From the NCBI GenBank assembly GCA_029961685.1, contig JARWKL010000009.1, forward strand, positions 16,549,237-16,613,236: DNA of 64,000 nucleotides, read 5' to 3'. This document shows positions 34,503 through 46,681 of the stretch, piece by piece. A model generated the notes under the pieces. It worked only from the letters and a program-made list of their open reading frames with translations. It did no database searches and was not told where the DNA came from. The position numbers and the translations under genes are program-made. Position 1 is the first letter of the stretch. Each line of letters begins with the position of its first letter. The stretch comes from Aristolochia californica (Eukaryota; Streptophyta; Magnoliopsida; Piperales; Aristolochiaceae).

Positions 34503-36532
34503 ACTAGTTCAGCAACCCCAATAGGTTGGAATTTGATAAGAAAGAGATTTTTCTACACATGCTTTAAAAAATGGATATGCACGGCTCGAAACATGTTAAA
34601 GTTGCAAATGACCCATGGATCCAAACCTTTCAAAAAGAATAAAAAACTTCACATTAAATTCTCAAGTGAACGTGCGGTGGGATATTTAACCGAGTCAAAC
34701 AAGCCATTATTTTGCCCATTAACAAAAAGCTGACCTAGCGATCATTGATCATTGTAAACTGATTTATCATGCGTAACGGGCCACATTTTTTTAAGGAATG
34801 ACTTTTGGGTTGGGATTCAACACTCAGTTTAAAATTCCCTCGCCTCCCCTTTTCCCGACGATTGCAAAACCTGATATATAAAGACTAAAACGAGTTTTAA
34901 ATCCCTAAAAATTACACAAACTTTTTGGAAATATCTCTCTCCATATTTGTGCATTGTGCATTTCCATTTTAGATGTGTACATTTTTCTTAAATCAAAACT
35001 TTAGTTTTCACTTTTTCCTTCATCTCGTAGACAAAAAACAGAATAGATGACAACGAAATGAAAATTTTAGACTCTGTGTATGGAGAAAATTTAAAGCAAT
35101 AGCAAACGTAAGTAATGAAAATTTATTCACACACCACAAATGAAGAAAAAATTTTCCTCATCCAAGTTTGGGAAATTCCACTAGTTCAGCAACCCCAATA
35201 GGTTGGAATTTGATAAGAAAGGGATTTTTCTGCACATGCTTTAAAAAATGGATATGCATGCTCGAAACATGTTAAAGTTGCAAATGACCCATGGATCCAA
35301 ACCTTTCAAAAAGAATAAAAAACTTCTCATTAAATTCTCAAGTGAACGTGCGGTGGGATATTTAACCGAGTCAAACAAGCCATTATTTTGCCCATTAACG
35401 AAAAGCTGACCTAGCGATCATTGATCATTGTAAACTGATTTATCATGCGTGACGGGCCACATTTTTTTAAGGAATGACTTTTGGGTTGGGATTCAACACT
35501 CAGTTTAAAATTCCCTCGCCTCCCCTTTTCCCGACGATTGCAAAACTTGATATATAAAGACTAAAACGAGTTTTAAATCCCTAAAAATTACACAAACTTT
35601 TTGGAAATATCTCTCTCCATATTTGTGCATTGTGCATTTCCATTTTAGATGTGTACATTTTCCTTAAATCAAAACTTGAGTTTTCACTTTTTCCTTCATA
35701 TCGTAGACAAAAAACAGAATAGATGACAACGAAATGAAAATTTTAGACTCTGTGTATGGAGGAAATTTAAAGCAATAACAAACGTAAGTAAAGAAAATTT
35801 ATTCACACACCGCAAATGAAGAAAAAAGTTTTCTCATCCAAGTTTGGGAAATTCCACTAGTTCAGCAACCCCAATAGGTTGGAATTTGATAAGAAAGAGA
35901 TTTTTCTACACATGCTTTAAAAAATGGATATGCATGGCTCGAAACACGTTAAAGTTGCAAATGACCCATGGATCCAAACCTTTCAAAAAGAATAAAAAAC
36001 TTCTCATTAAATTCTCAAGTGAACGTGCGGTGGGATATTTAACCGAGTCAAACAAGCCATTATTTTGCCCATTAACAAAAAGCTGACCTAGCGATCAATG
36101 ATCATTGTAAACTGATTTATCATGCGTGACGGGCCACATTTTTTTAAGGAATGACTTTTGGGTTAGGATTCAACACTCAGTTTAAAATTCCCTCGCCTCC
36201 CCTTTTCCCGACGATTGCAAAACCTGATATATAAAGACTAAAACGAGTTTTAAATCCCTAAAAATTACACAAACTTTTTGGAAATATCTCTCTCCATATT
36301 TGTGCATTGTGCATTTCCATTTTAGATGTGTACATTTTTCTTAAATCAAAACTTTAGTTTTCACTTTTTCCTTCATCTCGTAGACAAAAAACAGAATAGA
36401 TGACAACGAAATGAAAATTTTAGACTCTGTGTATGGAGAAAATTTAAAGCAATAACAAACGTAAGTAAAGAAAATTTATTCACACACCAAAAATGAAGAA
36501 AAAAGTTTTCTCATCCAAGTTTGGGAAATTCC
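34503..36532 (+). repeat. Three-monomer unit, first dispersed copy (M52-M54)
   Basis: The order is A-B-A, with GCACGGCTCG and CTTCACATTAAATT in M52, CAATAGCAAACG before M53, AAACTTGAT in M53 and GGGTTAGGATTC in M54. The same set recurs at 37887 (offset 3384 bp) and 39917. Private changes here are TTTCCTTAAATC and ACCGCAAATG in M53, GAAACACGTT in M54, and GATCAATGATC at about 36094. In detail the shared unit seems to begin in the 3' part of M51, at the GTGAATTTCC variant near 34280. Confidence 0.85.
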
Positions 36533-37886
36533 ACTAGTTCAGCAACCCCAATAGGTTGGCATTTGATAAGAAAGAGATTTTTCTACACATGCTTTAAAAA
36601 ATGGATATGCATGGCTCGAAACATGTTAAAGTTGCAAATGACCCATGGATCCAAACCTTTCAAAAAGAATAAAAAACTTCTCATTAAATTCTCAAGTGAA
36701 CGTGCGGTGGGATATTTAACCGAGTCAAACAAGCCATTATTTTGCCCATTAACAAAAAGCTGACCTAGCGATCATTGCTGATTGTAAACTGATTTATCAT
36801 GCGTAATGGGCCACATTTTTTTAAGGAATGACTTTTGGGTTGGGATTCAACACTCAGTTTAAAATTCCCTCGCCTCCCCTTTTCCCGACGATTGCAAAAC
36901 CTGATATATAAAGACTAAAACGAGTTTTAAATCCCTAAAAATTACACAAACTTTTTGGAAATATCTCTCTCCATACTTGTGCATTGTGCATTTCCATTTT
37001 AGATGTGTACATTTTTCTTAAATCAAAACTTGAGTTTTCACTTTTTCCTTCATCTCGTAGACAAAAAACAGAATAGATGACAACGAAATGAAAATTTTAG
37101 ACTCTGTGTATGGAGAAAATTTAAAGAAATAACAAACGTAAGTAAATAAAATTTATTCACACACCACAAATGAAGAAAAGAGTTTTCTCATCCAAGTTTG
37201 GGAAATTCCACTAGTTCGGCAACCCCAATAGGTTGGAATTTGATAAGAAAGAGATTTTTCTACACATGCTTTAAAAAATGGATATGCATGGCTCGAAACA
37301 TGTTAAAGTTGCAAATGACCCATGGATCCAAACCTCTCAAAAAGAATAAAAAACTTCTCATTAAATTCTCAAGTGAACGTGCGGTGGGATATTTAACCGA
37401 GTCAAACAAGCCATTATTTTGCCCATTAACAAAAAGCTGACCTAGCGATCATTGATCATTGTAAACTGATTTATCATGCGTAACGGGCCACATTTTTTTA
37501 AGGAATGACTTTTGGGTTGGGATTCAACACTCAGTTTAAAATTCCCTCGCCTCCCCTTTTCCCGACGATTGCAAAACCTGATATATAAAGACTAAAACGA
37601 GTTTTAAATCCCTAAAAATTACACAAACTTTTTGGAAATATCTCTCTCCATACTTGTGCATTGTGAATTTCCATTTTAGATGTGTACATTTTTCTTAAAT
37701 CAAAACTTGAGTTTTCACTTTTTCCTTCATCTCGTAGAAAAAAAACAGAATAGATGACAACGAAATGAAAATTTTAGACTCTGTGTATGGAGAAAATTTA
37801 AAGCAATAACAAACGTAAGTAAAGAAAATTTATTCACACACCACAAATGAAGAAAAGAGTTTTCTCATCCAAGTTTGGGAAATTCC
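36533..37886 (+). repeat. Spacer monomers M55-M56 between three-monomer units
   Basis: Two class A copies complete a five-monomer spacing (34503 to 37887, 3384 bp). M55 has GGTTGGCATTTG near its start and ATTGCTGATTG in place of the doubled ATCATTG at about 36775, plus GCGTAATGGG. Its tail has AAAGAAATAAC and TAAATAAAATT. M56 (37210) has TTCGGCAACCCC and AAACCTCTCAAAAAG. The CCTCTCAAAAAG variant is shared with M74, M79 and M84. M56 ends with the GTGAATTTCC variant that begins the next three-monomer unit. Confidence 0.85.
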
Positions 37887-39916
37887 ACTAGTTCAGCAAC
37901 CCCAATAGGTTGGAATTTGATAAGAAAGAGATTTTTCTACACATGCTTTAAAAAATGGATATGCACGGCTCGAAACATGTTAAAGTTGCAAATGACCCAT
38001 GGATCCAAACCTTTCAAAAAGAATAAAAAACTTCACATTAAATTCTCAAGTGAACGTGCGGTGGGATATTTAACCGAGTCAAACAAGCCATTATTTTGCC
38101 CATTAACAAAAAGCTGACCTAGCGATCATTGATCATTGTAAACTGATTTATCATGCGTAACGGGCCACATTTTTTTAAGGAATGACTTTTGGGTTGGGAT
38201 TCAACACTCAGTTTAAAATTCCCTCGCCTCCCCTTTTCCCGACGATTGCAAAACCTGATATATAAAGACTAAAACGAGTTTTAAATCCCTAAAAATTACA
38301 CAAACTTTTTGGAAATATCTCTCTCCATATTTGTGCATTGTGCATTTCCATTTTAGATGTGTACATTTTTCTTAAATCAAAACTTTAGTTTTCACTTTTT
38401 CCTTCATCTCGTAGACAAAAAACAGAATAGATGACAACGAAATGAAAATTTTAGACTCTGTGTATGGAGAAAATTTAAAGCAATAGCAAACGTAAGTAAT
38501 GAAAATTTATTCACACACCACAAATGAAGAAAAAATTTTCCTCATCCAAGTTTGGGAAATTCCACTAGTTCAGCAACCCCAATAGGTTGGAATTTGATAA
38601 GAAAGGGATTTTTCTGCACATGCTTTAAAAAATGGATATGCATGCTCGAAACATGTTAAAGTTGCAAATGACCCATGGATCCAAACCTTTCAAAAAGAAT
38701 AAAAAACTTCTCATTAAATTCTCAAGTGAACGTGCGGTGGGATATTTAACCGAGTCAAACAAGCCATTATTTTGCCCATTAACGAAAAGCTGACCTAGCG
38801 ATCATTGATCATTGTAAACTGATTTATCATGCGTGACGGGCCACATTTTTTTAAGGAATGACTTTTGGGTTGGGATTCAACACTCAGTTTAAAATTCCCT
38901 CGCCTCCCCTTTTCCCGACGATTGCAAAACTTGATATATAAAGACTAAAACGAGTTTTAAATCCCTAAAAATTACACAAACTTTTTGGAAATATCTCTCT
39001 CCATATTTGTGCATTGTGCATTTCCATTTTAGATGTGTACATTTTTCTTAAATCAAAACTTGAGTTTTCACTTTTTCCTTCATATCGTAGACAAAAAACA
39101 GAATAGATGACAACGAAATGAAAATTTTAGACTCTGTGTATGGAGGAAATTTAAAGCAATAACAAACGTAAGTAAAGAAAATTTATTCACACACCACAAA
39201 TGAAGAAAAAAGTTTTCTCATCCAAGTTTGGGAAATTCCACTAGTTCAGCAACCCCAATAGTTTGGAATTTGATAAGAAAGAGATTTTTCTACACATGCT
39301 TTAAAAAATGGATATGCATGGCTCGAAACATGTTAAAGTTGCAAATGACCCAAGGATCCAAACCTTTCAAAAAGAATAAAAAACTTCTCATTAAATTCTC
39401 AAGTGAACGTGCGGTGGGATATTTAACCGAGTCAAACAAGCCATTATTTTGCCCATTAACAAAAAGCTGACCTAGCGATCATTGATCATTGTAAACTGAT
39501 TTATCATGCGTGACGGGCCACATTTTTTTAAGGAATGACTTTTGGGTTAGGATTCAACACTCAGTTTAAAATTCCCTCGCCTCCCCTTTTCCCGACGATT
39601 GCAAAACCTGATATATAAAGACTAAAACGAGTTTTAAATCCCTAAAAATTACACAAACTTTTTGGAAATATCTCTCTCCATACTTGTGCATTGTGAATTT
39701 CCATTTTAGATGTGTACATTTTTCTTAAATCAAAACTTGAGTTTTCACTTTTTCCTTCATCTCGTAGACAAAAAACAGAATAGATGACAACGAAATGAAA
39801 ATTTTAGACTCTGTGTATGGAGAAAATTTAAAGCAATAACAAACGTAAGTAAAGAAAATTTATTCACACACCACAAATGAAGAAAAGAGTTTTCTCATCC
39901 AAGTTTGGGAAATTCC
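37887..39916 (+). repeat. Three-monomer unit, tandem copy 1 (M57-M59, 2030 bp)
   Basis: This carries the same A-B-A variant set as M52-M54. M59 (39240-39916) has a private AATAGTTTGGAA and ACCCAAGGATCC, and ends with the GTGAATTTCC tail that starts the next copy. Phased on that variant, the tandem unit runs from about 37644 to 39673 and again from about 39674 to 41700. The true recombination unit is therefore offset by roughly 240 bp from the ACTAGT phase. Confidence 0.85.
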
Positions 39917-41946
39917 ACTAGTTCAGCAACCCCAATAGGTTGGAATTTGATAAGAAAGAGATTTTTCTACACATGCTTTAAAAAATGGATATGCACGGCT
40001 CGAAACATGTTAAAGTTGCAAATGACCCATGGATCCAAACCTTTCAAAAAGAATAAAAAACTTCACATTAAATTCTCAAGTGAACGTGCGGTGGGATATT
40101 TAACCGAGTCAAACAAGCCATTATTTTGCCCATTAACAAAAAGCTGACCTAGCGATCATTGATCATTGTAAACTGATTTATCATGCGTAACGGGCCACAT
40201 TTTTTTAAGGAATGACTTTTGGGTTGGGATTCAACACTCAGTTTAAAATTCCCTCGCCTCCCCTTTTCCCGACGATTGCAAAACCTGATATATAAAGACT
40301 AAAACGAGTTTTAAATCCCTAAAAATTACACAAACTTTTTGGAAATATCTCTCTCCATATTTGTGCATTGTGCATTTCCATTTTAGATGTGTACATTTTT
40401 CTTAAATCAAAACTTTAGTTTTCACTTTTTCCTTCATCTCGTAGACAAAAAACAGAATAGATGACAACGAAATGAAAATTTTAGACTCTGTGTATGGAGA
40501 AAATTTAAAGCAATAGCAAACGTAAGTAATGAAAATTTATTCACACACCACAAATGAAGAAAAAATTTTCCTCATCCAAGTTTGGGAAATTCCACTAGTT
40601 CAGCAACCCCAATAGGTTGGAATTTGATAAGAAAGGGATTTTTCTGCACATGCTTTAAAAAATGGATATGCATGCTCGAAACATGTTAAAGTTGCAAATG
40701 ACCCATGGATCCAAACCTTTCAAAAAGAATAAAAAACTTCTCATTAAATTCTCAAGTGAACGTGCGGTGGGATATTTAACCGAGTCAAACAAGCCATTAT
40801 TTTGCCCATTAACGAAAAGCTGACCTAGCGATCATTGATCATTGTAAACTGATTTATCATGCGTGACGGGCCACATTTTTTTAAGGAATGACTTTTGGGT
40901 TGGGATTCAACACTCAGTTTAAAATTCCCTCGCCTCCCCTTTTCCCGACGATTGCAAAACTTGATATATAAAGACTAAAACGAGTTTTAAATCCCTAAAA
41001 ATTACACAAACTTTTTGGAAATATCTCTCTCCATATTTGTGCATTGTGCATTTCTATTTTAGATGTGTACATTTTTCTTAAATCAAAACTTGAGTTTTCA
41101 CTTTTTCCTTCATATCGTAGACAAAAAACAGAATAGATGACAACGAAATGAAAATTTTAGACTCTGTGTATGGAGGAAATTTAAAGCAATAACAAACGTA
41201 AGTAAAGAAAATTTATTCACACACCACAAATGAAGAAAAAAGTTTTCTCATCCAAGTTTGGGAAATTCCACTAGTTCAGCAACCCCAATAGGTTGGAATT
41301 TGATAAGAAAGAGATTTTTCTACACATGCTTTAAAAAATGGATATGCATGGCTCGAAACATGTTAAAGTTGCAAATGACCCATGGATCCAAACCTTTCAA
41401 AAAGAATAAAAAACTTCTCATTAAATTCTCAAGTGAACGTGCGGTGGGATATTTAACCGAGTCAAACAAGCCATTATTTTGCCCATTAACAAAAAGCTGA
41501 CCTAGCGATCATTGATCATTGTAAACTGATTTATCATGCGTGACGGGCCACATTTTTTTAAGGAATGACTTTTGGGTTAGGATTCAACACTCAGTTTAAA
41601 ATTCCCTCGCCTCCCCTTTTCCCGACGATTGCAAAACCTGATATATAAAGACTAAAACGAGTTTTAAATCCCTAAAAATTACACAAACTTTTTGGAAATA
41701 TCTGTCTCCATATTTGTGCATTGTGCATTTCCATTTTAGATGTGTACATTTTTCTTAAATCAAAACTTTAGTTTTCACTTTTTCCTTCATCTCGTAGACA
41801 AAAAACAGAATAGATGACAACGAAATGAAAATTTTAGACTCTGTGTATGGAGAAAATTTAAAGCAATAGCAAACGTAAGTAATGAAAATTTATTCACACA
41901 CCAAAAATGAAGAAAAAATTTTCCTCATCCAAGTTTGGGAAATTCC
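39917..41946 (+). repeat. Three-monomer unit, tandem copy 2 (M60-M62, 2030 bp)
   Basis: M60 repeats the GCACGGCTCG and CTTCACATT variants. M61 repeats AAACTTGAT, CATATCGTAG and GGAGGAAATTT, with a private CATTTCTATTTTAG near 41050. M62 repeats GGGTTAGGATTC but departs in its 3' part, where ATCTGTCTCC, ACTTTAG and a class-B-type tail appear. That switch leads into the dimer array, so M62 belongs to both layouts. Confidence 0.85.
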
Positions 41947-44900
41947 ACTAGTTCAGCAACCCCAATAGGTTGGAATTTGATAAGAAAGGGATTTTTCTGC
42001 ACATGCTTTAAAAAATGGATATGCATGCTCGAAACATGTTAAAGTTGCAAATGACCCATGGATCCAAACCTTTCAAAAAGAATAAAAAACTTCTCATTAA
42101 ATTCTCAAGTGAACGTGCGGTGGGATATTTAACCGAGTCAAACAAGCCATTATTTTGCCCATTAACGAAAAGCTGACCTAGCGATCATTGATCATTGTAA
42201 ACTGATTTATCATGCGTGACGGGCCACATTTTTTTAAGGAATGACTTTTGGGTTGGGATTCAACACTCAGTTTAAAATTCCCTCGCCTCCCCTTTTCCCG
42301 ACGATTGCAAAACTTGATATATAAAGACTAAAACGAGTTTTAAATCCCTAAAAATTACACAAACTTTTTGGAAATATCTCTCTCCATATTTGTGCATTGT
42401 GCATTTCCATTTTAGATGTGTACATTTTTCTTAAATCAAAACTTGAGTTTTCACTTTTTCCTTCATATCGTAGACAAAAAACAGAATAGATGACAACGAA
42501 ATGAAAATTTTAGACTCTGTGTATGGAGAAAATTTAAAGCAATAACAAACGTAAGTAAAGAAAATTTATTCACACACCACAAATGAAGAAAAGAGTTTTC
42601 TCATCCAAGTTCGGGAAATTCCACTAGTTCAGCAACCCCAATAGGTTGGAATTTGATAAGAAAGAGATTTTTCTACACATGCTTTAAAAAATGGATATGC
42701 ATGGCTCGAAACATGTTAAAGTTGCAAATGACCCATGGATCCAAACCTTTCAAAAAGAATAAAAAACTTCTCATTAAATTCTCAAGTGAACGTGCGGTGG
42801 GATATTTAACCGAGTCAAACAAGCCATTATTTTGCCCATTAACAAAAAGCTGACCTAGCGATCATTGATCATTGTAAACTGATTTATCATGCGTAACGGG
42901 CCACATTTTTTTAAGGAATGACTTTTGGGTTGGGATTCAACACTCAGTTTAAAATTCCCTCGCCTCCCCTTTTCCCGACGATTGCAAAACCTGATATATA
43001 AAGACTAAAACGAGTTTTAAATCCCTAAAAATTACACAAACTTTTTGGAAATATCTCTCTCCATATTTGTGCATTGTGCATTTCCATTTTAGATGTGTAC
43101 ATTTTTCTTAAATCAAAACTTTAGTTTTCACTTTTTCCTTCATCTCGTAGACAAAAAACAGAATAGATGACAACGAAATGAAAATTTTAGACTCTGTGTA
43201 TGGAGAAAATTTAAAGCAATAGCAAACGTAAGTAATGAAAATTTATTCACACACCACAAATGAAGAAAAAATTTTCCTCATCCAAGTTTGGGAAATTCCA
43301 CTAGTTCAGCAACCCCAATAGGTTGGAATTTGATAAGAAAGGGATTTTTCTGCACATGCTTTAAAAAATGGATATGCATGCTCGAAACATGTTAAAGTTG
43401 CAAATGACCCATGGATCCAAACCTTTCAAAAAGAATAAAAAACTTCTCATTAAATTCTCAAGTGAACGTGCGGTGGGATATTTAACCGAGTCAAACAAGC
43501 CATTATTTTGCCCATTAACGAAAAGCTGACCTAGCGATCATTGATCATTGTAAACTGATTTATCATGCGTGACGGGCCACATTTTTTTAAGGAATGACTT
43601 TTGGGTTGGGATTCAACACTCAGTTTAAAATTCCCTCGCCTCCCCTTTTCCCGACGATTGCAAAACTTGATATATAAAGACTAAAACGAGTTTTAAATCC
43701 CTAAAAATTACACAAACTTTTTGGAAATATCTCTCTCCATATTTGTGCATTGTGCATTTCCATTTTAGATGTGTACATTTTTCTTAAATCAAAACTTGAG
43801 TTTTCACTTTTTCCTTCATATCGTAGACAAAAAACAGAATAGATGACAACGAAATGAAAATTTTAGACTCTGTGTATGGAGAAAATTTAAAGCAATAACA
43901 AACGTAAGTAAAGAAAATTTATTCACACACCACAAATGAAGAAAAGAGTTTTCTCATCCAAGTTCGGGAAATTCCACTAGTTCAGCAACCCCAATAGGTT
44001 GGAATTTGATAAGAAAGAGATTTTTCTACACATGCTTTAAAAAATGGATATGCATGGCTCGAAACATGTTAAAGTTGCAAATGACCCATGGATCCAAACC
44101 TTTCAAAAAGAATAAAAAACTTCTCATTAAATTCTCAAGTGAACGTGCGGTGGGATATTTAACCGAGTCAAACAAGCCATTATTTTGCCCATTAACAAAA
44201 AGCTGACCTAGCGATCATTGATCATTGTAAACTGATTTATCATGCGTGACGGGCCACATTTTTTTAAGGAATGACTTTTGGGTTAGGATTCAACACTCAG
44301 TTTAAAATTCCCTCGCCTCCCCTTTTCCCGACGATTGCAAAACCTGATATATAAAGACTAAAACGAGTTTTAAATCCCTAAAAATTACACAAACTTTTTG
44401 GAAATATCTCTCTCCATATTTGTGCATTGTGCATTTCCATTTTAGATGTGTACATTTTTCTTAAATCAAAACTTTAGTTTTCACTTTTTCCTTCATCTCG
44501 TAGACAAAAAACAGAATAGATGACAACGAAATGAAAATTTTAGACTCTGTGTATGGAGAAAATTTAAAGCAATAACAAACGTAAGTAATGAAAATTTATT
44601 CACACACCACAAATGAAGAAAAAATTTTCCTCATCCAAGTTTGGGAAATTCCACTAGTTCAGCAACCCCAATAGGTTGGAATTTGATAAGAAAGGGATTT
44701 TCCTGCACATGCTTTAAAAAATGGATATGCATGCTCGAAACATGTTAAAGTTGCAAATGACCCATGGATCCAAACCTTTCAAAGAGAATAAAAAACTTCT
44801 CATTAAATTCTCAAGTGAACGTGCGGTGGGATATTTAACCGAGTCAAACAAGCCATTATTTTGCCCATTAACGAAAAGCTGACCTAGCGATCATTGATCA

Positions 44901-46681
44901 TTGTAAACTGATTTATCATGCGTGACGGGCCACATTTTTTTAAGGAATGACTTTTGGGTTGGGATTCAACACTCAGTTTAAAATTCCCTCGCCTCCCCTT
45001 TTCCCGACGATTGCAAAACCTGATATATAAAGACTAAAAGGAGTTTTAAATCCCTAAAAATTACCCAAACTTTTTGGAAATATCTCTCTCCATATTTGTG
45101 CATTGTGCATTTCCATTTTAGATGTGTACATTTTTCTTAAATCAAAACTTGAGTTTTCACTTTTTCCTTCACCTCGTAGACAAAAAACAGAATAGATGAC
45201 AACGAAATGAAAATTTTAGACTCTGTGTATGGAGAAAATTTAAAGCAATAACAAACGTAAGTAAAGAAAATTTATTCACACACCACAAATGAAGAAAAAA
45301 GTTTTCTCATCCAAGTTCGGGAAATTCCACTAGTTCAGCAACCCCAATAGGTTGGAATTTGATAAGAAAGAGATTTTTCTACACATGCTTTAAAAAATGG
45401 ATATGCATGGCTCGAAACATGTTAAAGTTGCAAATGACCCATGGATCCAAACCTTTCAAAAAGAATAAAAAACTTCTCATTAAATTCTCAAGTGAACGTG
45501 CGGTGGGATATTTAACCGAGTCAAACAAGCCATTATTTTGCCCATTAACAAAAAGCTGACCTAGCGATCATTGATCATTGTAAACTGATTTATCATGCGT
45601 GACGGGCCACATTTTTTTAAGGAATGACTTTTGGGTTAGGATTCAACACTCAGTTTAAAATTCCCTCGCCTCCCCTTTTCCCGACGATTGCAAAACCTGA
45701 TATATAAAGACTAAAACGAGTTTTAAATCCCTAAAAATTACACAAACTTTTTGGAAATATCTCTCTCCATATTTGTGCATTGTGCATTTCCATTTTAGAT
45801 GTGTACATTTTTCTTAAATCAAAACTTTAGTTTTCACTTTTTCCTTCATCTCGTAGACAAAAAACAGAATAGATGACAACGAAATGAAAATTTTAGACTC
45901 TGTGTATGGAGAAAATTTAAAGCAATAACAAACGTAAGTAATGAAAATTTATTCACACACCACAAATGAAGAAAAAATTTTCCTCATCCAAGTTTGGGAA
46001 ATTCCACTAGTTCAGCAACCCCAATAGGTTGGAATTTGATAAGAAAGGGATTTTCCTGCACATGCTTTAAAAAATGGATATGCATGCTCGAAACATGTTA
46101 AAGTTGCAAATGACCCATGGATCCAAACCTTTCAAAGAGAATAAAAAACTTCTCATTAAATTCTCAAGTGAACGTGCGGTGGGATATTTAACCGAGTCAA
46201 ACAAGCCATTATTTTGCCCATTAACGAAAAGCTGACCTAGCGATCATTGATCATTGTAAACTGATTTATCATGCGTGACGGGCCACATTTTTTTAAGGAA
46301 TGACTTTTGGGTTGGGATTCAACACTCAGTTTAAAATTCCCTCGCCTCCCCTTTTCCCGACGATTGCAAAACCTGATATATAAAGACTAAAAGGAGTTTT
46401 AAATCCCTAAAAATTACCCAAACTTTTTGGAAATATCTCTCTCCATATTTGTGCATTGTGCATTTCCATTTTAGATGTGTACATTTTTCTTAAATCAAAA
46501 CTTGAGTTTTCACTTTTTCCTTCACCTCGTAGACAAAAAACAGAATAGATGACAACGAAATGAAAATTTTAGACTCTGTGTATGGAGAAAATTTAAAGCA
46601 ATAACAAACGTAAGTAAAGAAAATTTATTCACACACCACAAATGAAGAAAAAAGTTTTCTCATCCAAGTTTGGGAAATTCC
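41270..46681 (+). repeat. Dimeric A-B higher-order array, four units of 1353 bp (M62-M69)
   Basis: Strict A-B alternation gives units 41270-42622, 42623-43975, 43976-45328 and 45329-46681, each 677+676 bp. Units 2 to 4 begin just after AAGTTCGGGAAATTCC, where other copies have AAGTTTGGG. Units 3 and 4 are nearly the same as each other: both B copies have GATTTTCCTGCAC, TTCAAAGAGAAT, AAAAGGAGTTTT, TTACCCAAAC and TTCACCTCG. They therefore look like the newest duplication. The corresponding stretch at 57496-61554 has three dimers, not four. Confidence 0.92.

Noticed and set aside
42600..42625. Possible CENP-B box around AAGTTCGGGAAATTCC
   Set aside because: The box needs TTCG, then A and CGGG at fixed spacing. 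Here TTCG is followed by different bases, and the TTCGGG form occurs at only a few junctions. No match was seen on either strand in the consensus.
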